This document shows, one piece after another, positions 35,346 through 43,244 of a stretch of 64,000 bases of DNA. The position numbers were made by a program, and so were the translations under genes. Positions within the stretch are counted from its first letter, which is position 1. Every line of letters begins with the position of its first letter. The notes under the pieces are model-generated. The model was not told the origin of the DNA. It saw only the letters and a program-made list of their open reading frames with translations, and did not search any database. The DNA is from Agaribacillus aureus (GTDB lineage: Bacteria > Bacteroidota > Bacteroidia > Cytophagales > Cyclobacteriaceae). The DNA lies in contig JAUJEB010000003.1 of NCBI GenBank assembly GCA_030442055.1, positions 248,001-312,000 on the forward strand. Reading direction: 5' to 3'.

Positions 35346-35643
35346 GATATATGATGTATATGACGCCCAGGCCAGCGATTTGGTTTATGCAGAATTTATA
35401 CTGATGCCAGCGCCGCCAACCAGGAACTTCCGGCCCATAGGAATGATTGCAAACGGCTTCATTAACAGAACACTTAGCCTGAAAACTCCGGTTGATTTTT
35501 CACAGGGAACGAACCTCACTGGCAACCGACCCAAATCACCGGTCTTATGTATTTACATCAATGGACAAGTATCGTAATTTTCCATCGCCTATATAAGCAT
35601 AGATATTTTGCCACCAGCTCCCACGAATCGATCATAATTCCTT

Positions 35644-35664
35644 CCCTGGCAACCGGGGCTTTTT
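35644..35664 (+). terminator. Terminator-like hairpin in the leader of the PSD1 operon
   Basis: CCCTGG (35644-35649) and CCGGGG (35653-35658) form a 6-bp stem, one G-U pair, with a 3-nt loop followed by CTTTTT. No plus-strand gene lies upstream. It could be an attenuator or the end of a short RNA starting near the 35333 palindrome. Confidence 0.45.
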
Positions 35665-35714
35665 GATATAAATTTTATATCTTTAAGATTGTAAACTGTT
35701 ATGACTTCATTGAA

Positions 35715-38700
35715 ATGATTGCTTTAAGATTCCACCGACTGCAGCTATGTAGTTTTTTTTTGGTATTTATTCTGGGAAGTTGTCATCAAGAACTTCCGGA
35801 AGAAGTACAAACTGCATATGAGGAACTTCCGGAAAAAATCGATTTCAATTTTCATGTCAAACCTATACTGTCCGATAGGTGTTACGCCTGTCATGGGCCA
35901 GATCAAAATAGCAGAAAAGCCTCGCTAAGATTAGATACAGAGGAAGGAGCATTTGAAGCCCTGGAAAGTGGCGGCAGGGCCTTTGTGGCTGGTAATTTCA
36001 AGAAAAGCATGGCTATTCAACGTATGTTAAGTCATGACCCGGAGTTTATTATGCCACCTCCCGAATCCAACCTCCATATGACCGCGGAGGAAGTAGCCAT
36101 TATAGCCAAATGGGTAAAGCAGGGCGCGGAATGGAAGGGTCACTGGTCCTTTATTCCGCCCGAATCGGTTGAAATACCAGATCCTGTTAATCCGGACTGG
36201 CAGGCGGATAATGCCATAGACCATTTCGTTTTACAAGAATTGTCACGTCAGGGACTTACCCCCTCTCCCAGAGCCGGCAAGGAACGATTACTGCGGCGGG
36301 TAACTATGGATTTAACTGGGTTGCCGCCGACAATTGAGGAGATAGACAATTTTCTGGAAGACAGCTCCCCCAATGCTTACGAAAAAGTAGTTGACAGGCT
36401 TTTGGGAAGTGAGTCATATGGGGAAAGAATGGCAATGGAATGGATGGACCTGGCCCGCTACGCAGATTCGCACGGTATGCATGCGGATGGCTGGCGGCTT
36501 ATGTGGCCCTGGCGGGATTGGGTGATCAAATCCTTCAACGAAAACATGCCCTATGATAAATTTGTAACCTGGCAGTTGGCAGGTGATTTATTGCCAAATG
36601 CTACCAAGGAACAGATTTTGGCAACCGCCTTTCACCGCAATCACCCCATGACCGCTGAAGGCGGTGTTATTGATGAAGAATTCCGCATGGAATATGTCGC
36701 TGACAGAACGAATACCACAGCTACTGCTTTTTTAGGGTTAACCATGAGCTGCGCCAAGTGTCATGACCATAAATTCGATCCTATTTCTCAGGAGGACTAT
36801 TTTCAAATGTTTTCGTTTTTTAATAACATCAAGGAGCTTGGCATGACAGGTGATGACGGAAACTACGGCCCCATGCTCCTTCTGACCGATGAGGAGACGG
36901 ATGCTTTACTCGAAGACCTGGATGAGAAAATACAAAATAAAGAAAAAGCGCTTGACTTTTCGCAAGAAGATATCAACAGCATCAGGGATTTTGTTGGCAA
37001 TAACAGCCACGCTCAAAAAGATCCTGCCGGACTCATCGGATACTACCCCTTTGACAAGGTGAGAAAAGGCAAAAACAAAAACGGTCATGAGGTATTGATA
37101 ATTGATGAAAACAGGAAATCCACTTCTCCCGGTAATCCTGTGATAACGGATGGAAAAATTGGCAAGGCGCTGATGTTTGAAGGTGATTACAATCCTGTGC
37201 AGCTGAGTGATATGGGTATTTTTGAAATGACAGACCCTTTTTCCGCAGCTGCCTGGATTAACGCTTCCAAAACCGAAAAGGGTAAAACCCAGGTTATTTT
37301 GGGCAATACGGGAAGCAAAAACAACTTTTGGAGAGGGTGGGATTTCTTTCTTGACTCACTGGATCAGCTGTCAGCAAGGTTGATCCATTCACTGCCACAC
37401 AATTACATCCAGGTTACCTCCAATGAATCCATTCCGGCAAATACCTGGACCCATGTTTCCGTCACTTATGATGGCTCAGGAAGGGCGGAAGGCCTACAGT
37501 TGTTCATCAATGGATCGCTCGCTGCGGTCACGGTCGATTATGACCGTTTGTACAAATCAGTTATACCCGTCACCTCTTCCAGCCATCAACCCGACAACCG
37601 CGCCCTTCAGGTGGGTAAGAGTTACCGGGCATTTTCCGGTGAGAATGGAATTTATAAAGGAAAAATAGACGAGATAAAGATTTTCGACCGTAAATTGTCT
37701 CATTTTGAGGTAGGAAAAGTAGCAGGCTTGGAATCCCCACCGGCGGATAGCAAAGCGTTGGCGGTACACCTTTTGGAACAAGATAAAAAACATCGGCAAC
37801 AGTTGGCCGATCTTAAAAAACTCCGGCAGGAAAAGCTGGCCATCATGGACACTATTTCAGAAGTAATGGTGATGGAGGAAATGCCTGAAAGCCGGACTAC
37901 GCACGTATTGGAACGAGGACAATACGATGCGCCCGGAAAACAGGTCAATCCCGGAACACCCCAACATGTCCTGGCATTTCCGGACAGTCTACCAGCCAAT
38001 AGACTGGGTTTGGCCCAATGGTTGTTCAGCGAGGCCAATCCGCTCACCAGCCGCGTGACGGTGAATCGCTATTGGCAAATGTTTTTCGGTCAGGGATTAG
38101 TAAAATCCCTATATGATTTCGGCAACCAGGGGGATTTGCCCACTCATCCTGAGTTATTGGATTGGCTGTCGATCAGCTTTATGGAAAATGGGTGGAATCT
38201 GAAATCACTTTGCAAGCTTATTGTCATGTCTTCCACCTATCAGCAATCGTCGGTTGTAAGACCTGAGTTAAAGGAAAAAGATCCTTATAACGCCTTATTG
38301 GCCAGGGGCTCAAGCTACAGATGGCCCGCGGAGATGATCCGGGATAATGCGCTGGCCGCCAGTGGACTGTTGTCAAAAAAAGTTGGGGGCCAAAGTGTTA
38401 AGCCATACCAGCCCGAGGGACTGTGGATTGAGCTGGGAAACTTTTCCCATATACTGTTACATTACAAACCTGACTCCGGGGAGAAATTATACAGGCGCAG
38501 TATGTACACTTTTATTCGCCGTACCTCGCCGCCGCCGTTTATGATCACGTTTGATGCGCCCAACCGGGATATATGCATTTTGCAACGCGAAAGAACCAAT
38601 ACCCCATTGCAGGCGCTGGTGCTGCTTAATGATCCTCAGTTTGTAGAATCATCACGGGTATTGGCGGAAAGAATGCAGCTGGAAGGAGGAGATAACCTCG

Positions 38701-38948
38701 ATACCCAAATCACCTACGCTTTTCGCCTGACTACGGGCAGAAAGCCAAAGACCGATGAGTTGACGTTGCTGAAGTCGCTTTACGAAAAAGAGCGCCAACG
38801 ATTTACCGAGGATCCGGAACAGGCCAATCAATTGCTGGCTGTGGGAGAAAAGAAAAAGGATAAAACATTGGATGTTGTTAAAACTGCCGCGTTGGCAATG
38901 CTGGTTAATACCATTCAAAATCATGATGAAACTTATATGAAAAGATAA
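35715..38948 (+). CDS. PSD1 (DUF1553/DUF1549) lipoprotein with cytochrome c and LamG domains
   Basis: A 1077-residue surface or periplasmic protein of the planctomycete-type cytochrome family. Lipoprotein signal L-G-S-C (Cys 23), then a heme site C-Y-A-C-H at 56-60, DUF1549 at about 140-350 including a second C-A-K-C-H-D-H, a LamG/concanavalin-like carbohydrate-binding domain at about 440-640, and DUF1553 at about 740-1040 with R-R-T-S-P-P-P near residue 935. The function of PSD1 proteins is unproven; they are linked by genomics to degradation of complex and sulfated glycans. It is first in a three-gene operon with a DUF1501 protein and a cytochrome-LRR protein. Confidence 0.9.
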   Translation: MIALRFHRLQLCSFFLVFILGSCHQELPEEVQTAYEELPEKIDFNFHVKPILSDRCYACHGPDQNSRKASLRLDTEEGAFEALESGGRAFVAGNFKKSMAIQRMLSHDPEFIMPPPESNLHMTAEEVAIIAKWVKQGAEWKGHWSFIPPESVEIPDPVNPDWQADNAIDHFVLQELSRQGLTPSPRAGKERLLRRVTMDLTGLPPTIEEIDNFLEDSSPNAYEKVVDRLLGSESYGERMAMEWMDLARYADSHGMHADGWRLMWPWRDWVIKSFNENMPYDKFVTWQLAGDLLPNATKEQILATAFHRNHPMTAEGGVIDEEFRMEYVADRTNTTATAFLGLTMSCAKCHDHKFDPISQEDYFQMFSFFNNIKELGMTGDDGNYGPMLLLTDEETDALLEDLDEKIQNKEKALDFSQEDINSIRDFVGNNSHAQKDPAGLIGYYPFDKVRKGKNKNGHEVLIIDENRKSTSPGNPVITDGKIGKALMFEGDYNPVQLSDMGIFEMTDPFSAAAWINASKTEKGKTQVILGNTGSKNNFWRGWDFFLDSLDQLSARLIHSLPHNYIQVTSNESIPANTWTHVSVTYDGSGRAEGLQLFINGSLAAVTVDYDRLYKSVIPVTSSSHQPDNRALQVGKSYRAFSGENGIYKGKIDEIKIFDRKLSHFEVGKVAGLESPPADSKALAVHLLEQDKKHRQQLADLKKLRQEKLAIMDTISEVMVMEEMPESRTTHVLERGQYDAPGKQVNPGTPQHVLAFPDSLPANRLGLAQWLFSEANPLTSRVTVNRYWQMFFGQGLVKSLYDFGNQGDLPTHPELLDWLSISFMENGWNLKSLCKLIVMSSTYQQSSVVRPELKEKDPYNALLARGSSYRWPAEMIRDNALAASGLLSKKVGGQSVKPYQPEGLWIELGNFSHILLHYKPDSGEKLYRRSMYTFIRRTSPPPFMITFDAPNRDICILQRERTNTPLQALVLLNDPQFVESSRVLAERMQLEGGDNLDTQITYAFRLTTGRKPKTDELTLLKSLYEKERQRFTEDPEQANQLLAVGEKKKDKTLDVVKTAALAMLVNTIQNHDETYMKR

Positions 38949-38990
38949 GCGACATCCAAATTAATAAGCACTAATTAAAAAAGATGAGTT

Positions 38991-40454
38991 ATGCATCACT
39001 GTCATCACCATAACGAAAAATATACACGCCGGGACTTTTTGACTAAAACGTCGCTGGGTCTGGGCGCTTTAACTTTATCGTCGCTGATCGATCCGCTGAA
39101 AGCTTTCGGGGGTAATAAGCTTCAAAACTTAAACCTGCCGGGATCAGATCTTTTGGGTAAAACCCACTTCCCCGCCAAGGCCAAAAGGGTTATCTATCTT
39201 CTCCAAAGCGGCGCCCCTTCCCAACTGGATTTATTTGACCATAAACCGCTGCTCAATAAAATGAACGGACAGGAACTGCCGGACAGTGTGCGCGGCGGCC
39301 AAAGAGTCACCGGCATGACGGCGGGACAAGCATCATTTCCGTTAGCCGGCTCCCCGTTTTCATTTCAACAGCGAGGTGAAAGCGGGGCCTGGGTTAGCGA
39401 GCTGATGCCCTATACCGCGCAAATTGTAGACGAGCTGTGCTTTGTAAAATCCATGTATACCGAGGCCATCAACCACGACCCGGCCGTGACCTTTATTCAG
39501 ACAGGGTCTCAGTTTCCAGGCAGGCCCTCCATAGGTTCATGGCTGAGTTACGGACTGGGAACTGATAATGAAAACCTTCCTTCGTTTGTGGTGCTGGTAA
39601 CGAAAAATAAGACCGGTCAACCCTTGTATGCCAGGCTTTGGGGCAATGGTTTTTTGCCCTCGGAGCACCAGGGTGTGCAATTCAGGGCAGGAAAAAATCC
39701 TGTCTTATATCTCACCAATCCTCCGGGTGTCGATCCGATGGCCAGAAGGCAGCAATTGGATTATTTAAAAGAATTGCAGCAAAAACAATACGATGAGCTG
39801 GAAGATCCTGAAATCAGTGCCAGGATCGCACAATATGAAATGGCCTACCGTTTGCAAACCTCGGTTCCCGAAATAATGGATACCTCCGCGGAACCTGATC
39901 ACATCTACGAAATGTATGGTGAAGACAGCAGGAAACCCGGCACCTATGCTGCCAATTGCCTGCTAGCACGCCGCCTTGCGGAAAAAGATGTGAAGTTCAT
40001 ACAACTGTATCACCAGGGCTGGGATCAACATGGCAACCTTCCCAATGCCATCAGAACGCAATGTAAAGAGACAGACCAACCCACAGCCGCCCTGATCATG
40101 GATCTTAAACAAAGAGGGCTGCTGGATGACACGCTGGTTATCTGGGGCGGTGAATTTGGCAGAACAAATTACTCACAGGGCAAACTTACTGCCACTAACT
40201 TTGGCCGGGATCACCATGCACAATGTTATACCATTTTTATGGCCGGAGCCGGTGTTAAAAAGGGTTTCAGCTATGGGGCTACTGACGAATTCGGCTATAA
40301 CGTTGTACAAAACCCCGTACATATTCACGATTTCCAGGCCACTTTGCTACATTTACTGGGTGTCGATCACGAAAGATTGACTTTTAAATTTCAAGGCCGC
40401 AGGTATCGGCTTACCGACGTACATGGTAACGTTGTAAAAGACTTATTAACCTAA
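38991..40454 (+). CDS. DUF1501 protein with Tat signal
   Basis: A 487-residue protein of the DUF1501 family, related to the alkaline phosphatase/sulfatase fold. A Tat-type signal lies at residues about 13-33 (Y-T-R-R-D-F-L-T-K-T, then an Ala/Leu/Ser core), so it is exported folded. Family marks are S-G-A-P-S-Q-L-D-L-F-D near residue 73, A-I-N-H-D-P near 160, D-Q-H-G-N-L-P near 345, G-G-E-F-G-R-T near 390 and G-R-D-H-H near 405. DUF1501 genes almost always follow PSD1 genes; here the gap is 42 bp. It probably carries the hydrolytic or metal-binding function of the pair. Confidence 0.92.
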   Translation: MHHCHHHNEKYTRRDFLTKTSLGLGALTLSSLIDPLKAFGGNKLQNLNLPGSDLLGKTHFPAKAKRVIYLLQSGAPSQLDLFDHKPLLNKMNGQELPDSVRGGQRVTGMTAGQASFPLAGSPFSFQQRGESGAWVSELMPYTAQIVDELCFVKSMYTEAINHDPAVTFIQTGSQFPGRPSIGSWLSYGLGTDNENLPSFVVLVTKNKTGQPLYARLWGNGFLPSEHQGVQFRAGKNPVLYLTNPPGVDPMARRQQLDYLKELQQKQYDELEDPEISARIAQYEMAYRLQTSVPEIMDTSAEPDHIYEMYGEDSRKPGTYAANCLLARRLAEKDVKFIQLYHQGWDQHGNLPNAIRTQCKETDQPTAALIMDLKQRGLLDDTLVIWGGEFGRTNYSQGKLTATNFGRDHHAQCYTIFMAGAGVKKGFSYGATDEFGYNVVQNPVHIHDFQATLLHLLGVDHERLTFKFQGRRYRLTDVHGNVVKDLLT

Positions 40455-40475
40455 TTAAATTACTAATTTTGTCAT

Positions 40476-41855
40476 ATGAATATTGAAATATTTTTGGGGC
40501 GTTTTCATCCGCTGATCGTCCATTTGCCAATCGGTTTTGTTTTACTGGCTTTTTTAATGATGCTTTGGGCAAAAAGGTCAAAGAGCACCTCATTTCATCA
40601 GGCTATCAGCTTCTCTCTTCTTCTCGGTGCGGCAAGTGCTTTGGGTTCAGTGATACTGGGATGGTTATTGGCCAGCGACGGCGGGTATGATGACAGCACC
40701 CTGTTCTGGCATCGCTGGCTTGGAATAGGAGTTGCGCTCCTGACAATTTTTGCGTGGCTTGTCAATGCCGGGAAAATCAAAGCCAGCCAGCGGGTATTAC
40801 CAGCTACATTATGGGTTTCCGTTATCCTGATCGGGTTAACGGGTCACTTCGGCGGTGTTTTGACTCATGGGAGCACCTACCTGGTGCAATATGCTCCCGG
40901 GTTTATCCAGAAAATGCTTTCTGAAAACGCTACGGCCAACGAAGACATCTCCCTTCCCTCCCAACCCGATTCCATTGCGGTATATCAACATTTAATTGCA
41001 CCGATCATTAACAATAAATGTGTCGCCTGCCATAACGAATCCAAAAAGAAAGGCGGGTTAATACTCACCAGCCAGGAGGATATTCTAAACGGAGGAGAGC
41101 AGGGAGAGGTCGTGATGGCCGGAGATCCTTATGAAAGCGGCCTTTTTCAAAGGGTGGTGCTTCCGCAGACCAGCAAAAAGTTTATGCCTCCAAAAGGCGA
41201 GCCCCTGACCTACAGCGAGATTAAACTGCTGGAATGGTGGATCAGCGGCGGCGCTTCATTTGATGAAAAACTGCTGGACAAACCGCTGCCAAAAGAAATT
41301 GAAACCCTTTTGCTCAAGGATTTTCACGTCAGTGTAACTGTAAAACCGTATTATGAACGCGTAGCCGTTGAGCCGGCCTCCGCGGAATCCATAGACAAGT
41401 TAACTGCTGTCGGGTTTAGTACCAAGCCCCTTTCCGCAGACAATAACTTTTTACAGGTTGAATTAACCGCTGATTCCCCTACCTTCCAGCAGATAGAGGC
41501 TTTGTTAGAGGTTAGCGAACAAATTACATGGCTCAACCTGGGAGGAAAAGGAATTACAGACGCTATGCTACCGGTAATTGGCAAGCTTCCAAATCTTACT
41601 AAACTGAGCATTGAACAAAATGAAATTACAGATGAAGGCGTTCAGGAGCTTAGAAAACTGGCGCATCTGCAATACCTGAATCTGTATGGAACAAAAATTT
41701 CAGACAAGGCCCTGGAAAGCATTAAGGAAATCAACTCCCTTAACAGCTTATACGTCTGGCAAACTGATGTAAGCCAGGAAGCCATTGAGGCCCTGAACGA
41801 AGATCGGCCAAACCTGACGATTGATAGTGGATTCCAGTTTGAGAATGTGAATTGA
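40476..41855 (+). CDS. DUF2231 membrane domain-cytochrome c-leucine-rich-repeat protein
   Basis: A 459-residue protein made of three parts. Residues 1-130 contain four hydrophobic segments of a DUF2231-type membrane domain (opening G-R-F-H-P-L-I-V-H-L-P). A cytochrome c domain follows, with C182-V-A-C-H186. The C-terminus (about 345-450) is about four leucine-rich repeats of the L-x-x-L-x-x-L-x-x-T/N-x-I-x-D type. It likely anchors electron transfer to the membrane for the preceding PSD1 pair, with the repeats serving protein contact. It is last in the operon; a terminator lies 30 bp after its stop. Confidence 0.85.
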   Translation: MNIEIFLGRFHPLIVHLPIGFVLLAFLMMLWAKRSKSTSFHQAISFSLLLGAASALGSVILGWLLASDGGYDDSTLFWHRWLGIGVALLTIFAWLVNAGKIKASQRVLPATLWVSVILIGLTGHFGGVLTHGSTYLVQYAPGFIQKMLSENATANEDISLPSQPDSIAVYQHLIAPIINNKCVACHNESKKKGGLILTSQEDILNGGEQGEVVMAGDPYESGLFQRVVLPQTSKKFMPPKGEPLTYSEIKLLEWWISGGASFDEKLLDKPLPKEIETLLLKDFHVSVTVKPYYERVAVEPASAESIDKLTAVGFSTKPLSADNNFLQVELTADSPTFQQIEALLEVSEQITWLNLGGKGITDAMLPVIGKLPNLTKLSIEQNEITDEGVQELRKLAHLQYLNLYGTKISDKALESIKEINSLNSLYVWQTDVSQEAIEALNEDRPNLTIDSGFQFENVN

Positions 41856-41885
41856 TTAAAATTCCGTTCCGGCAAGGTCTTTTCC

Positions 41886-41918
41886 GGGCTGTTACCCAGG
41901 TGGTGTCACAGCCCTTTT
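41886..41918 (+). terminator. Rho-independent terminator after the PSD1 operon
   Basis: GGGCTGT (41886-41892) pairs exactly with ACAGCCC (41908-41914), with a 15-nt loop, followed by TTTT. It lies 30 bp after the stop at 41855. Confidence 0.65.
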
Positions 41919-42003
41919 AGATAAAAGATAGCTTCAGGCTAACCCTCCAAATAACGGGTTAAAGCGTTGTCATTTTTAGCTTAATTCGTTATATTAAGAA
42001 ATA

Positions 42004-42564
42004 ATGAACAAAGCCCTAAAGCGTTTACCGGATATTCAACTATGGATTAAATTTAAGCAAGGTAATAGACAGGCTTTCAAATTAATATACTACACCTACT
42101 ATCAGCACCTTTTCAATTACGGCTTAAAACTTTCAGGACATACGGACATTACCGAAGACTGTATCCAGGATCTCTTTTTAAAGCTTTGGAAAAATAAAAA
42201 GAACCTGGGAGATGTGAATTCCATCAAAGCATATCTTTTTAAGTCTTTCCGAAGGATCCTGATAGATTTAATCAAATCCGATAAAAAAAACAATAACGTG
42301 ATCGACCTCCCGGCGGAGTATGATGTACATCTAAGCGTCGAGGAAATTCTCATCAAAAATGAGTCCAGCCAACAACAGCTGACCAGCCTGGAAAAAGCGC
42401 TTAACAATCTTTCAAAAAGACAAAAAGAAATTATATATCTATGTTTTTTTAAAGGCATGAGTTATATGGAAATCACCGAAGTGATTCCCATCAAATACCA
42501 AACCGTCAGAAACTGCATGCATGAGGCGGTCAAAATTTTGCGAAAGCATGTGACTTATCATTGA
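42004..42564 (+). CDS. ECF-type RNA polymerase sigma factor
   Basis: A 186-residue sigma factor. Region 2 (about 20-90) carries T-E-D-C-I-Q-D-L-F-L-K-L-W and region 4 (about 125-180) has S-K-R-Q-K-E-I-I-Y-L and a helix-turn-helix ending Q-T-V-R-N-C-M-H. It is unlike the factor at 6186 in detail. No FecR gene follows; the next gene is a small lipoprotein 205 bp downstream. It might be the partner of the FecR at 57841-58857, which has no sigma gene beside it, but that is only a suggestion. Confidence 0.9.
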   Translation: MNKALKRLPDIQLWIKFKQGNRQAFKLIYYTYYQHLFNYGLKLSGHTDITEDCIQDLFLKLWKNKKNLGDVNSIKAYLFKSFRRILIDLIKSDKKNNNVIDLPAEYDVHLSVEEILIKNESSQQQLTSLEKALNNLSKRQKEIIYLCFFKGMSYMEITEVIPIKYQTVRNCMHEAVKILRKHVTYH

Positions 42565-42769
42565 TCATTTAAAAGTTTTTGTGCCAATTCATTTTTGATT
42601 GTTCCTCCATTTTAAAAAATAATCCATCTTTCGTTTTTACTTTTTATGACCCATTGCCAGCTACTTACACAAAGCAAACCGTAACATTTGACACCTTGAC
42701 CAGAGATCAAATTCCAACAATAATCGCAGATGATGTGTCTGATAAATGAAACCAAAAGTTGTTGACAGT

Positions 42770-43186
42770 ATGAAAAGGAACTTTTTAATTTTAGCACTTT
42801 TATTTTTTGCCGGTTTTATAGCAGGTTGTGAAAACGATGAGGATATCACTCCGGACCAACAACTCAACGGCTCCTGGCACTTAACCAACGTTTCAGGCGG
42901 ACTGGCAGGCGTTAATATCGATTATAAAAAAGGAGAAGTAAAATGGGATTTTGATCCCAAAAGTGGAAATCTTACCATTGAAAACCTTATTGATTCAACA
43001 GGCCCTGAGGATATTTATGCGGGATTGGACAGTGGTACCTACCCCTATGAAATACGTCAGGAGGGCGATGCACAAGTTCTTTATATAGATAATTCGGAAA
43101 GAGGCATTTTGACAATTGTTGATAATACTTTAAAAATTGACGATGGATTAATAGCTGATGGGTTTATTACCCAATTTGAAAGGTAG
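42770..43186 (+). CDS. Small lipoprotein, lipocalin-like
   Basis: A 138-residue lipoprotein starting at the ATG at 42770; a longer frame begins eight codons earlier. The signal ends F-I-A-G-C with E-N-D-E-D after the Cys, which fits outer-membrane sorting. The mature part begins L-N-G-S-W-H-L-T-N-V, the common opening of lipocalin-like domains in Bacteroidota, and alternates strands to the end. Ligand unknown. It follows an ECF sigma factor on the same strand and may be one of its targets. Confidence 0.7.
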   Translation: MKRNFLILALLFFAGFIAGCENDEDITPDQQLNGSWHLTNVSGGLAGVNIDYKKGEVKWDFDPKSGNLTIENLIDSTGPEDIYAGLDSGTYPYEIRQEGDAQVLYIDNSERGILTIVDNTLKIDDGLIADGFITQFER

Positions 43187-43244
43187 GTCTAACATTAAAA
43201 CCTTAAAACCCCTTATAAAGGCTGATAACCGTAAATATTACTGT

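Larger units (their letters stand above)
35278..35714. other. Divergent intergenic region with palindrome and leader terminator
   Basis: 437 bp between the hypothetical secreted protein (left) and the PSD1 operon (right). It holds the CCCCA-TAT-TGGGG palindrome (35333-35345) and, much closer to the PSD1 gene, a terminator-like hairpin (35644-35664). A 65-codon open frame at 35380-35577 shows no protein signal. Confidence 0.4.

Noticed and set aside
35380-35577. 65-codon plus-strand frame in the PSD1 leader
   Set aside because: Pro/Asn-rich sequence with no signal peptide or domain; the leader is better explained as regulatory DNA.
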